Positions 27,196-36,509 of a DNA stretch of 64,000 bases are shown here, in pieces; positions within the stretch are counted from its first letter, which is position 1; each line of letters starts with the position of its first letter. Under the pieces are notes generated by a model, which saw only the letters and a program-made list of their open reading frames with translations, was not told the origin of the DNA and did not search any database. The position numbers and the translations under genes are program-made. This DNA comes from Microcoleus vaginatus_C. Lineage in GTDB: Bacteria > Cyanobacteriota > Cyanobacteriia > Cyanobacteriales > Microcoleaceae. The DNA is taken from the NCBI GenBank assembly GCA_040004035.1, contig JAMPLN010000018.1. One strand, written 5' to 3'.

Positions 27196-27693
27196 ATGCA
27201 ATTTATGTTTATCGAGCAAAGCTCAGGAAATACAGCTAAAGACAATGCAGCTAAGTACGACTCAGCTAAATATAACGAGCGGTCGTTCTCAACTTTAATG
27301 CGGGCGCTCCGTCTTTCCCAAGGTTACTTTTCTTTCGTTTTAGTCCACTGCAACTCGCTAACTTTGCGGCAGCAAATAGTCGATCGGCTGCAAGCAAATT
27401 GTCCCGTGAAACCGCGACAACTGTTTTTGCCCAAATCGGCGACAACTCTCTACAGGACAATCGCAGCAGAAATAGACGGCGAAAAGCCTCCAGCTTTAAT
27501 GCTCCTCGGTTTGGAATCAGTGGAGCCGATCGATAGATTGCTCGTTTCTACCAACCTATTATGCAGCGAATTCAGCAAAACATTTTCGTTTCCCCTCGTC
27601 TTTTGGGTGACTGATGATCTCCTGAGAAAAATCATTCGCACCGCCCCGGATTTATACAATCGGATGACGACAATTAGATTCATCAGTAATTAG
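27196..27693 (+). CDS. Truncated or stand-alone N-terminal domain of a cyanobacterial TPR/WD40 NTPase-like family
   Basis: A 165-residue protein. Segments LVHCNSLTLRQQIVDRLQANC, PPALMLLGLESVEPIDRLLVSTN and FPLVFWVTDDLLRKIIRTAPDLYN resemble the start of long cyanobacterial proteins that continue into TPR or WD40 repeats. Here the frame ends soon after that last segment, where homologues go on for hundreds of residues. It may be a decayed remnant or a single-domain form. An alternative start is the second Met (residue 4). The following bases hold heptad repeats and no continuation in another frame was found. Confidence 0.5.
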   Translation: MQFMFIEQSSGNTAKDNAAKYDSAKYNERSFSTLMRALRLSQGYFSFVLVHCNSLTLRQQIVDRLQANCPVKPRQLFLPKSATTLYRTIAAEIDGEKPPALMLLGLESVEPIDRLLVSTNLLCSEFSKTFSFPLVFWVTDDLLRKIIRTAPDLYNRMTTIRFISN

Positions 27694-27720
27694 TAATCAG
27701 CCCATCGATTTTAGATTTTT

Positions 27721-27765
27721 AACAGTCAACAGCCAACAGTCAACAGTCATCAGTCATCAGTCATT
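27721..27765. repeat. CAGTCAA/CAGTCAT heptad repeats
   Basis: Six or so tandem copies of a 7-base unit in the spacer between converging genes. A cleaner array of the same unit lies at 59275-59315. Confidence 0.75.
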
Positions 27766-27767
27766 AC

Positions 27768-28259
27768 TCAACTGTTAAATTCCGCTTCCCAAATCAAGAC
27801 TAATTCTCGCGCCGCCGCAGTTCCCTCAGCAGGAAAACCCGCCAAAAAGTCTTTATCCGCCCCCACGTCGTAAGGCCCTTCCTTAAACTCCAAAATCACA
27901 GTATCCTGTGTCAAAGCTACTAACGTGTGAATAGTGCCCTCTGGCAGTTCGACAGCGCGAGTCGGGCCGGCCGCGCTGACTCGCAAGGAGCGCAGGATTT
28001 GACCGTTTTCGTTCAAAATAACAATACCGACTTCGCCTTGAATCACCACAAAAAACTCAAAACCGTTAACTGCAGGCGGGCGCAGGTGTTGGTGAGGGCG
28101 GACGTAAGTGCCTGGTTGCAGCACGTTGACAAATCGCTGCACTTTTTCAGACAAATCATGGAAATTGTAGTTTTGTCGCTGGCGGGGACTGCGGCGGGAG
28201 GAAGCGGCAACTTCGTCTAGCAATTCTTGCGTCAGCAATTTGATCGGAGGGGACTGCAC
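27768..28259 (-). CDS. WbuC-type cupin metalloprotein
   Basis: A 163-residue single-domain cupin. The first cupin motif is PGTYVRPHQHLRPPAVNGFE (two His plus Glu as metal ligands), followed by IQGEVGIVIL, and the second motif is LPEGTIHTLVAL with its His. The EFKEGPYD segment near residue 133 fits the WbuC family, whose members occur in O-antigen or sugar gene clusters and whose reaction is not established. No sugar cluster surrounds it here. Start and length are normal for the family. Confidence 0.82.
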   Translation of the reverse strand: MQSPPIKLLTQELLDEVAASSRRSPRQRQNYNFHDLSEKVQRFVNVLQPGTYVRPHQHLRPPAVNGFEFFVVIQGEVGIVILNENGQILRSLRVSAAGPTRAVELPEGTIHTLVALTQDTVILEFKEGPYDVGADKDFLAGFPAEGTAAARELVLIWEAEFNS

Positions 28260-28335
28260 AACAGATATCCTGTATTTAATAGTTTATGAACAAATGGGCT
28301 AGTCTGGGATCATCGTTATCAGCATCTCTTGACAC

Positions 28336-29559
28336 ATGGAAATCGCAACTCAGGTGCGTATCACTAAGGCAATGCGTTTGTCAAGTATCTTTAGAAAAAG
28401 TATTAGCCCGATCGCCCTTTCAACTATTCTAGTCTGCGCCAGTAGCGTTTCTGCCTCGGAACCGAGGCCGGCACTGTTGGTTCAGCAGCAATTCTCACAG
28501 CAGCCACTTAAAGAAGAAATTCGCGATCGAGTTCAAGAAGAAGTTGACATTGCTTTTGGGCGCACGGCGGTACTGCTGAACGGGCTGATATTTGCCCTAA
28601 CTTTGTTTCCGACAGCAGCCGGAGTCGGGGTTTGGTTTCTGTTGAGCAAATTGTCCAAGCAGACAACAATTGCCCGCCAAGAAATAGAAAGTCTCCATTA
28701 CGATACAATCTCTCAATTAAAACTATTAATTTCGGACGCTGAAACTATCTTAGGCGAAATTCAACACCAAAGTCACCCGGCAGAGGCAGAAACAGACCTT
28801 TTATTCCCCGATGCCCAAATTCAAGAATTTGCTCCGGTTAACTATGGCAATTACCAACAGTTATTGACGGCCGGCGACTATGCTAAACAGGGAGATGCTT
28901 GTTTCTTTGAAAACCGTTATCAAGATGCGATCGCAGCTTACGATCGGGCCCTGCAAATTCAGCCGGATTTAGCCGATACTTGGAATAACCGAGGAGTAGT
29001 GCTCACAAGAATGCAGCGGTATCCAGAGGCGATCGCCTCTTACGAACAAGCTACTACAATTCGCCCCAATTATCCCGATGCTTGGAACAATCGAGGTGTG
29101 GTATTGTTGGAGTTGCAGAAGTACCAGGAGGCGATCGGCTGTTACGAACAGGCAATTCAAGCCAAACCCGATTATGCCGATGCTTGGAACAACCGAGGCG
29201 TTGCTTTTTCCAAAATGCAGGAGTACGAACAAGCAGTAATTTCTTACAATCAAGCCCTACAAATTAAAAATGATTATACTGACGCTTGGAACAATCGAGG
29301 CGTTGCACTCTCCAAATTGCAAAAATACGAAGCTGCGATCGCTTCCTACGACAATGCTGCTAAAATTCGGCCTGATTTTTACAGAATTTGGTATAATAAA
29401 GCCCGATGTTATGCCCTACAAGGTAAAATTGAATTAGCAATTGAAAATTTAAAGCGCGCCCTCAATCTCAATCCGAATGTGTGTAAAGAGTTGGCAAAAA
29501 GTGAAGCTGATTTAGAAAAAATTCGCGAACACGACGCATTTAAGCAGTTGATTAATTGA
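28336..29559 (+). CDS. Membrane-anchored TPR protein
   Basis: A 407-residue protein. The N-terminal ~40 residues look like a signal sequence (MRLSSIFRKSISPIALSTIL...SVSASE). A second hydrophobic segment at ~80-103 (VLLNGLIFALTLFPTAAGVG) would anchor it. Residues ~195-395 contain five or six tetratricopeptide repeats with the recurrent core AWNNRGVVL(x)ELQKY(x)EAI(x)SYEQA, nearly identical at DNA level, so recently amplified. TPR arrays mediate protein contacts; no partner is evident. The start at 28336 precedes an internal Met (residue 13) that may be the true start. Confidence 0.82.
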   Translation: MEIATQVRITKAMRLSSIFRKSISPIALSTILVCASSVSASEPRPALLVQQQFSQQPLKEEIRDRVQEEVDIAFGRTAVLLNGLIFALTLFPTAAGVGVWFLLSKLSKQTTIARQEIESLHYDTISQLKLLISDAETILGEIQHQSHPAEAETDLLFPDAQIQEFAPVNYGNYQQLLTAGDYAKQGDACFFENRYQDAIAAYDRALQIQPDLADTWNNRGVVLTRMQRYPEAIASYEQATTIRPNYPDAWNNRGVVLLELQKYQEAIGCYEQAIQAKPDYADAWNNRGVAFSKMQEYEQAVISYNQALQIKNDYTDAWNNRGVALSKLQKYEAAIASYDNAAKIRPDFYRIWYNKARCYALQGKIELAIENLKRALNLNPNVCKELAKSEADLEKIREHDAFKQLIN

Positions 29560-29790
29560 GGGGAACTAAGTAGATGAATGGGAAAATACATACAGTGTAT
29601 TCCAGGTTTATGAAGTGTAGGGACAAAGGTTTTCGCCTTTTCCCTACGGGGATAGAACGATAGGCGGGGGTACTTCATAAACATAGAATCTGGTTTCAGT
29701 AGTCAAAAGCGAGTGAAACGAAGCTATTGGCTTTCGGTTCTGGCAGTTGTACATTCGGTTATACAGCAAGGTTTATTGGTGCCTACCTAC

Positions 29791-32700
29791 TTACTTCTGT
29801 TTGATTACTACCAAAGTAATGTCATCAAATACTTTTTGCTCCCCGATGTATCGCCGCACGTCGTCAATAACAGCTTGCTTGATTTCTGTTGCTGGCTGTT
29901 TCCTGTTAAGGACAACAACTTCAATCAAGGGTTCGATACCGTATTGAGCTTGATTCATATCAAAAGCTTCGGTAATTCCATCTGTATAGAGTACGACAAC
30001 ATCCCCCGACTTCAATTGTATTTCAGTAGTAGCAATGAAATCGGCAATATCTGGTTCTAAGGCGATGGGAAAGCCTAACTCCATGGTATCAATCCGCTCT
30101 ACTTCGCCGCTGGAACGCACGACAATCACCTCTTCGTGCTGTCCGCTCAAACGCAGGATGTTGTTCCCCCGATATTCCAGCAAAGAAAGGCTCATATTTT
30201 TACCGCAATCCATGCGCTCTACGTTGTCAAAAAGCGTTTGGTTGACTGTCTGCAATAATTTAACTGGGTCGGTTTCCTTGTGAACCAGCAAAGTGCGAAT
30301 TGCTGTTTGCGCCATAATCATTAACACGCCGCTTTCTAAACCGTGTCCTGTCACGTCGCCGATGCCAATTGTGGCTTTACCGCCGTGATTTAGTACGTCG
30401 TAGTAGTCACCGCCAACTTCATCAGCAGGTTCCATGAATGCAGCAATTTCTAGCCCTGCAATTGACTCTAATTCCTGCTGTTGAGGCAAAATCATTTGTT
30501 GCAGGCGGCGGGTTACGTCTAGTTCGGCACTCATGCGAAGGTTTTCTACTTTTAGCCGTTCGTTCAAAACCAATATTTCTCTATTAGCTTGGGCTAATTG
30601 TGCGGTGCGTTCTTCTACTTTTTGTTCTAGGGTTTGATAAAGTTGAGCATTTTCTAGGGAAATAGCAGCTTGGGAAGATAGGAGTTTTAAAACTTCTATT
30701 CGCGCTGGGGTGAATACTTTTTCTGCTAGATTATTTTCTAAATAAACTATGCCCATGAAGCGACCTTGATTGATGATGGGAGTACAGAGTATGGATTTGG
30801 TTTGATGGGCAACAATATAGGGATCTGCAGCAAACATTGCCTCGGTGGTAGCATTGTTTAAGACGGCAGGTTTTTTTGTTCTTTCTACATAGTTGATGAC
30901 GCTGATGGGGAGGATTTCGTGGAGGGGCAGATGGGGGATTTGTGAGAGGGTGATGTTGTCGCCTTCGACTTGTCCGACGGCTTCTATGGTGAATGTTTTT
31001 GAGTGTTTGAGTAGCAAATATCCGGTTTGTGCGCCGGCATTTTCTATGGCGATTTTGATTAGTTTTGCTAGCAACTCGCTGAGGACTATTTCACTGGAGA
31101 TGGCTTGGGCGGCTTTGAAGACGGAGGCTAGGTCAAATCCTTCGGAATTGCTGCTACTGGTGATGATGGTGGCTAAGGTGAGGCTGGTTTCTGCGGGTTT
31201 TTGAGCGTTGATTTTGGCGAAGAATTGCGGATATCGGGTTTCTAAGTCTTTGACTTTGGCTTTGGCTCCCCAGCGGATGTAGCAGTAGTATGCTTCTAGT
31301 AGGAAGAAGCGGGCCATGTTTTCTTGGCCGCGAGTTAGGTGAAATTCGCCGGTGAGTTCGTTGGCGAGGGCTTCTTCTTGGGTGTATTGTTGTTCTCTGG
31401 CCCCGGTGATGGCCGCATCGTAGAGGGTGATGGCTGCGGGGTAGTCTCCTAAAATTCTCGCTTTTTCTGCTTCTACTAACTCGTATTTGTGTTGGTAGTT
31501 GGCGGGGCAATTGTTAGCCCAATGTCTCATTGTTTGTTGATTGGTGGCTACTTGTTCGAGATATTCTCTCTGTTCGGTTTCGCTGACGTGGGGATATTGA
31601 GCTAGGAGGCTAAGGGAGTAGTAAAAGTTGAGTTGGGCTGTCACCAGCATCCCTCGAACAGGTCCTTTATATTTATCTGCTTGTCGAGCATTCTCAACTG
31701 CGGTTTCCCGTTCTTTAAATAAATAAGATAGAAAAGTTTTAAGAGCATATAGAAACAAAAGGGAATAATAGTTATTTATTTGCAATGCAGCTTGGATAGC
31801 CTCTCTTTCATTATACTCATCGCCAGTTAACTGAGTTGGTCTATTCGATTTATCTAGTAAGTTTAAAAGGAATTGTCTGTACAGATTGATAGATTCAATC
31901 GAATAAAACTGCTTGAGTTTACTAATTAAAGATAGATACTGTTGGCTCTTAACTTCAAGGGACTCTAAATCATTTCCACCAAAAAAATCATGGTAACTAT
32001 AGTTGATTATTGCATAGCAGGCATACTCTAAATTTCCGGTTTCCAACCCACTATTAACAGCATCTTGCAAAGGTTCTATGGTTTCTCTAACATGGTCTTT
32101 CCAGTGGCGAATAAATGAATTAAAGAAATGTTGTACAAACACTGTAATATTTTTGGCATTAAATTTATCCAATAATCTTAAAGATAGTTGACCAAATCTA
32201 TATCCTGAATCAATATCTCCACCAACAGTTAAAAAGACACCATAATTAACGTATACGCCAGCAGCTAAAGGAGGATTGCCATAAGTTAGGCAGAGATCCA
32301 CCATTGCAAATAAAAGCCTAGACAGTAAGGCGGGGTTCGTAATATAAGCAGCAGAAGTAACTGTTAAAAGAATCCGAATTGCAGCAAACTGATAAGGATC
32401 GTTCATTTCGGGAAGGTCTGCTAAATCCTCAATTTGTTTATTCTCTTCTGCCAGTTTTGTAGCAATTGCCTGAATCAAAATTATGGGATCTTCTGACATT
32501 TGAAACAGCGATATTTCTAATTTTTCAAGCACTTCTACCCCTGTCTCTATGGCTTCTGAGAGCCTGTATTGAGAAATATAAGACTGAATTTTTACCTCGT
32601 AAACTTTCACTCTGTCTAAAAGCGTTTTTCCCTCTTGCAGCACAACTTCTAAAAGCTGTTCCGCCCGTGCAAAATTACCGTTTAAATATTCAGCTTCTAC

Positions 32701-35361
32701 GGTTTCCACATAGATAGGCAGCGTCAAGTCATAATCACTCTGCCAACTATCGGCAGCCAGCAGTCCCAAACTGATCTTAAAATAATTAACCGCCGCTTCA
32801 AAGGCTGCGGATGCTTTAGCTTTTTGACCTGCAATCAAGTTAAGTTCTGCTAACAGGTTTTTGTCTGACTGGGTGGCTAGTAGGGGTGATTCTTCTGTGG
32901 TTGTCTCTATACCAAAATTCAATTGATTAACCAGGGCAAAAATATTGTTTTTGCGCTCTTCGGCTGTGGTATTTTGCAGCAGCAATTGACCGATTTGAAA
33001 GTGAGTTGATTTTTTCTCGGTTTCGGGAATCAAAGAATAGGCAGATTGCTGCACTCTGTCGTGCAAGAATTTGTAATCTACTTTCACATCTTGCAGCCGC
33101 ACTGATTCAGATTCCGACTCAGCAAATACCAAGGGAATTTTGTAGGCTTCGGAGAGGGGCAAAATCAAACCCGCCTGAAGCGCTGGCCACAACTGTGCCC
33201 CGGATACTAATTCTGATGCTTGGTTGACAATGGCTAACACATCTAAGTTGAAAGTGTTGCCAATACAAGCGGCAAGTTTTAAGGCTTTCTGAGTAACCTC
33301 TGGTAGCTTTTGAATGTTTCTAGCAATGAGTTCGACCACGTTTAAATCGGTAATACCAATGGCTTGTATTGCCTCAATATCCCATTGCCATTTATCGCTG
33401 CTGGCTTCATAATGCAGCAGGCTTTCCAAGGCAAGGGTTTTCAGCAGTTGGGTTAAAAAGAAAGGGTTGCCTTGGGTTTTGCTAAACAGGAGTTCGCAAA
33501 AGGATTGAATGCGTTTTGTGGCTGCGGATTCATTGAGAGTATCGGCAATCAGTTGGCTAACATGATTTAGCGCTAAAGGTTGGACGGTGATGTTGTTGAG
33601 ATTTGCCCCCGACTCGCGGATTTTTTCTAAGGTTTGAATTAAAGGGTGAGTGGGGTTGACTTCGTTATCGCGATAGGCTCCAATGATTAACAAATATTGG
33701 CTATCGGAGTCACTCATCAGCAGTTGCATCAGTTTCAGGGAGGCTGAATCTGCCCACTGCAAGTCATCTAAAAAAATGACAACGGGGTGCTGTGGCTGGC
33801 AAAAGACTTTGAGGAATTGTTGAAAAACTCGATTGAAGCGGTTTTGTGATTCTGTTGGCCCTAATTGCGGTACTTCTGGCTGGGGACCGATAATGAATTC
33901 AACTTCGGGGATGACATCAATAATGACTTGGGCATTGGGGATCAGCGCATCTAAGAGTTGATGTTTCCAACTGGCAATTTCGGCGGCATTTTCTGTGAGT
34001 AATTGGTTGATTAAGGCTTGAAAAGCTGTGATGATGGCTGAGTAGGGAATGTTACGGTTAAATTGGTCAAATTTGCCGGAAATGAAATAACCCCGCTGGC
34101 GAACAATGGGTTTGTGAACTTCGTTGACGATGGCGGTTTTGCCAATGCCCGAATAACCGGATACTAGGATCATTTCGGCATGGCTTTGATCCCCCCCGGC
34201 CCCCCTTAAAAAGGGGGGGGTAAGAGAGGGTTCTTCTTGTTCTAAAGCCCCCTTACTAAGGGGGTTGGGGGATCTCATTGGGGGGGCGACAGAGGATTCT
34301 TGTGAAGCATAGCTTTGATCCCCCCCGGCCCCCCTTGATAAGGGGGGGGTAAGAGTGGATGCTTCTTGTTCTAAAGCCCCCTTAGTAAGGAGGGTGGGGG
34401 TTATAGAGGAGTGGCTAATTCTTTCAAAAGCGGCTAATAATTCTATTACTTCCTGTTCGCGACCGTAAAGTTTTTGTGGTATCAGTAATTGGCTACCTTT
34501 GTCGCGGGTAGCAATGGCAAAAGGCGCTATTGTTCCGGTAGCCAGGAACTGATTTAAACAAGTTTTTAAGTCAAATTTTAATCCCGCTGCGGTTTGATAT
34601 CTCTCTTCGGCATTTTTCGCTAAGAGTTTCATTACGATATCGGAAATAACTTGAGGAATTTCTCTAATTTCACCAAGTGGTAAAGGGTGTTTAGCTAAAT
34701 GACAATGTATTAACTCCATCGGATCGACCGTAGAAAAAGGTAACTGACCCGCCAGCATTTCGTATAAAGTGACTCCTAAAGAATAATAGTCGGTTCGGTA
34801 ATCTACCGAGCGGTTCATTCGCCCCGTTTGTTCTGGGGAGAGATAGGCGAGAGTACCAGCCAGTTCCGAGGGATTGCTAACAGCTTGATTCTCTTGTTGC
34901 AGGCGGGAAGAAATGCTAAAGTCAGTGAGTTTAACTGCACCTGTGGCAGAGTTAATAATAATATTTCCCGGTTTAATATCTTTGTGAATAATCGAATGGC
35001 GGTGCAAGTAATCTAAGGAATCTATTAAGACAATGGCAATTCTCAGAACTTCTGTTACAGGTAAGGTTTGGTTAGTAAGTAACAGGTCGAGGGATGAGCC
35101 GCCAAAATATTCTAAGATCAGGGCAAAGCTGTTACGATAGTTTTCTAGGCTATAGACTTTCGTGATGCTGGGACAGTCTAGGGGTTGGGCAATTTTGTAT
35201 TCATTTTTGAGACGGGTAACTTCTTCCAGAGTGGGGTACTCGGATTTGATAAGTTTGACGATAACGGGTTGCTGGTCTGCTTCGCGGTAGCCTCGATAAA
35301 CCAAACTTTTTACGCCGCTGTGAATTTCTTGTACAATGCGATATCCGTTAAGTCCGAGCAT
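29791..35361 (-). CDS. Trifunctional serine/threonine kinase / AAA-type ATP-binding / SpoIIE phosphatase protein
   Basis: About 1856 residues from ATG 35361 (MLGLNGYRI, the usual family start); a GTG at 35424 adds 21. Order: Hanks kinase (~5-270; IIHKDIKPGNI, LTDFSIS, LSPEQTGRM); a repeat-derived linker (~317-393); an AAA_16-type ATPase with Walker A GYSGIGKTAI (~403) and IFLDDLQWADS; a long TPR-like helical region; GAF (~1424-1567); a coiled coil; and a C-terminal SpoIIE/PP2C phosphatase (~1645-1856; GGDYYDV, DVTGHGLESG, LYTDGITEA). Kinase and phosphatase in one chain suggest a switch controlling a partner such as an anti-sigma antagonist. Ligand and target are unknown. Confidence 0.9.
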   Translation of the reverse strand: MLGLNGYRIVQEIHSGVKSLVYRGYREADQQPVIVKLIKSEYPTLEEVTRLKNEYKIAQPLDCPSITKVYSLENYRNSFALILEYFGGSSLDLLLTNQTLPVTEVLRIAIVLIDSLDYLHRHSIIHKDIKPGNIIINSATGAVKLTDFSISSRLQQENQAVSNPSELAGTLAYLSPEQTGRMNRSVDYRTDYYSLGVTLYEMLAGQLPFSTVDPMELIHCHLAKHPLPLGEIREIPQVISDIVMKLLAKNAEERYQTAAGLKFDLKTCLNQFLATGTIAPFAIATRDKGSQLLIPQKLYGREQEVIELLAAFERISHSSITPTLLTKGALEQEASTLTPPLSRGAGGDQSYASQESSVAPPMRSPNPLSKGALEQEEPSLTPPFLRGAGGDQSHAEMILVSGYSGIGKTAIVNEVHKPIVRQRGYFISGKFDQFNRNIPYSAIITAFQALINQLLTENAAEIASWKHQLLDALIPNAQVIIDVIPEVEFIIGPQPEVPQLGPTESQNRFNRVFQQFLKVFCQPQHPVVIFLDDLQWADSASLKLMQLLMSDSDSQYLLIIGAYRDNEVNPTHPLIQTLEKIRESGANLNNITVQPLALNHVSQLIADTLNESAATKRIQSFCELLFSKTQGNPFFLTQLLKTLALESLLHYEASSDKWQWDIEAIQAIGITDLNVVELIARNIQKLPEVTQKALKLAACIGNTFNLDVLAIVNQASELVSGAQLWPALQAGLILPLSEAYKIPLVFAESESESVRLQDVKVDYKFLHDRVQQSAYSLIPETEKKSTHFQIGQLLLQNTTAEERKNNIFALVNQLNFGIETTTEESPLLATQSDKNLLAELNLIAGQKAKASAAFEAAVNYFKISLGLLAADSWQSDYDLTLPIYVETVEAEYLNGNFARAEQLLEVVLQEGKTLLDRVKVYEVKIQSYISQYRLSEAIETGVEVLEKLEISLFQMSEDPIILIQAIATKLAEENKQIEDLADLPEMNDPYQFAAIRILLTVTSAAYITNPALLSRLLFAMVDLCLTYGNPPLAAGVYVNYGVFLTVGGDIDSGYRFGQLSLRLLDKFNAKNITVFVQHFFNSFIRHWKDHVRETIEPLQDAVNSGLETGNLEYACYAIINYSYHDFFGGNDLESLEVKSQQYLSLISKLKQFYSIESINLYRQFLLNLLDKSNRPTQLTGDEYNEREAIQAALQINNYYSLLFLYALKTFLSYLFKERETAVENARQADKYKGPVRGMLVTAQLNFYYSLSLLAQYPHVSETEQREYLEQVATNQQTMRHWANNCPANYQHKYELVEAEKARILGDYPAAITLYDAAITGAREQQYTQEEALANELTGEFHLTRGQENMARFFLLEAYYCYIRWGAKAKVKDLETRYPQFFAKINAQKPAETSLTLATIITSSSNSEGFDLASVFKAAQAISSEIVLSELLAKLIKIAIENAGAQTGYLLLKHSKTFTIEAVGQVEGDNITLSQIPHLPLHEILPISVINYVERTKKPAVLNNATTEAMFAADPYIVAHQTKSILCTPIINQGRFMGIVYLENNLAEKVFTPARIEVLKLLSSQAAISLENAQLYQTLEQKVEERTAQLAQANREILVLNERLKVENLRMSAELDVTRRLQQMILPQQQELESIAGLEIAAFMEPADEVGGDYYDVLNHGGKATIGIGDVTGHGLESGVLMIMAQTAIRTLLVHKETDPVKLLQTVNQTLFDNVERMDCGKNMSLSLLEYRGNNILRLSGQHEEVIVVRSSGEVERIDTMELGFPIALEPDIADFIATTEIQLKSGDVVVLYTDGITEAFDMNQAQYGIEPLIEVVVLNRKQPATEIKQAVIDDVRRYIGEQKVFDDITLVVIKQK
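34184..34420. repeat. Tandem 129-bp repeat of G/C-run palindromes inside the trifunctional kinase gene
   Basis: Two copies of a unit starting ctttgatccccccc (34184 and 34313, offset 129 = 43 codons) contain facing C-run/G-run palindromes. The frame is kept, giving the protein motif TPPLSRGAGGDQS and a variant of it. Homopolymer tracts of 7-8 C or G are present. Confidence 0.85.
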
Positions 35362-35476
35362 AGTCCCTGCGCTAGTTGGTATTGTACTTGTTAGTGATAT
35401 TAACCTATCGGGAGTGAAAACCACTGTATCATCAAGAAAATCCGTAAAAATTCACATTTTGCACCACGATCAAAAA

Positions 35477-35675
35477 GCTGTAGGGGCGGGTTCGCCAACA
35501 ATATATAACGATAACCAACAATCTAAATAAACCCGCCCAACCCCACCAATCGCCCACATCAACCAGAAATTTGCATCGAATATTACAATGTGGATGATGA
35601 TTGTTCGTTGGGTGGGGCGGGTTTTCGAGATTGTTTGTTTTTGGCGATTATGGTTGGCGAACCCGCCCCTACAGC
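35477..35675. mobile_element. MITE-like element with 23-bp perfect terminal inverted repeats
   Basis: Termini at 35477-35499 and 35653-35675 are perfect 23-bp inverted repeats beginning gctgtaggggcggg. Nested inside are weaker inverted repeats (aacccgcccaaccccac and ggtggggcgggttt). The 199-bp unit has no coding capacity, so it would be a non-autonomous element or a large hairpin repeat. Flanking bases show no certain target duplication. It sits between the trifunctional kinase promoter side and the RiPP precursor gene. Confidence 0.75.
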
Positions 35676-35898
35676 ATTTAGGATGATACAATTCCCAGTC
35701 AAAGGCAAATGATATTATTTCTCTTTCTCAAAAAAGGGCGATCGCCAGCTTCCTAGACTTTGAAGTGTTGGGCTTTGCCGACTGTAAGCTAGGGCTCGGT
35801 CAGTAGTTGAGTTGTGGCGCGAGAGTTTAGAGAACGCCTCTGCTATAGAATAATAGCAAAATCAATTACCTCCCACAAAAGCGAGCTCGGAGAAAATT

Positions 35899-36222
35899 AT
35901 GGCATTTCCGCAGGATTGGAGAAGCGCTGAAGCTGAAATATCTCGGTTCATTGCTCAGTCATGGTTAAACCCTGAGCTGTACAATAACTTGCTCACTCGA
36001 CCCACCGCTACCCTCCGGGAGGCTGGATTAATTGAAGACTTCGTAGAAGTCCGCATCAATCAGAGTCCCGATGCAGTTCCCGTCCTTCAAGGTACTTCAG
36101 GGGAGACGGTGATTTATGTCCTCCCCCTGCCTCCTCGGCCAGATGATCTGGTAGAGGAACCCATTCGTGCTTGGCTGGCTGGAGATATAGAACCTGGCAA
36201 TCTCAAAAAGTCATCTTGCTAG
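35899..36222 (+). CDS. NHLP/TOMM-type RiPP precursor peptide
   Basis: A 107-residue protein preceded by a CGGAGA ribosome site. Residues ~10-75 resemble the nitrile-hydratase-alpha-like leader (NHLP): IAQSWLNPELYNNLLTRP, then ATLREAGL, then VIYVLPLPPRP. The C-terminal ~25 residues would be the core; it ends LKKSSC, so the only residues a heterocyclase could modify there are Ser105, Ser106 and Cys107. It lies upstream of a YcaO-type cyclodehydratase and a SagB-type dehydrogenase on the same strand, which supports the precursor role. No Gly-Gly cleavage site is evident. A leader-like non-precursor protein is the alternative. Confidence 0.72.
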   Translation: MAFPQDWRSAEAEISRFIAQSWLNPELYNNLLTRPTATLREAGLIEDFVEVRINQSPDAVPVLQGTSGETVIYVLPLPPRPDDLVEEPIRAWLAGDIEPGNLKKSSC

Positions 36223-36281
36223 GTTGCCACCTAAAGTCCGTTTAGCTTCTCCCAGGCTGCACCCGTAGCTTGCCAGTTTTT

Positions 36282-36312
36282 CGGCCCCGCTTGTCTAGTC
36301 GCAGCGGGGCCG
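36282..36312 (+). promoter_or_regulatory. Strong hairpin between precursor and maturase genes
   Basis: Perfect 10-bp GC-rich arms at 36282-36291 and 36303-36312 with an 11-base loop, about 60 bases after the precursor stop. No U-run follows, so it is not a classical terminator; it could stabilise the precursor mRNA or partly block read-through into the enzyme genes. Confidence 0.5.
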
Positions 36313-36509
36313 CTTCAGGAGATTTAGCTGTAGTAAATAGACGTTATTTTTCCCAACCTACTTCCGTTATTTTTGGGCTCGTATCTGAATTATAGGGCTG
36401 CGGCGGGTTTATATAATTTGTTAATAATTATCCCATATCACCGCGAACCCGCCCCGGCTTTTATCTGACGCTAAAATCCATCCAAAAATTATATTAAACA
36501 CCCTTCAGG

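Noticed and set aside
36282..36312. Rho-independent terminator after the RiPP precursor
   Set aside because: The stem is strong, but the T-run lies before it and not after, so I list it only as a hairpin.
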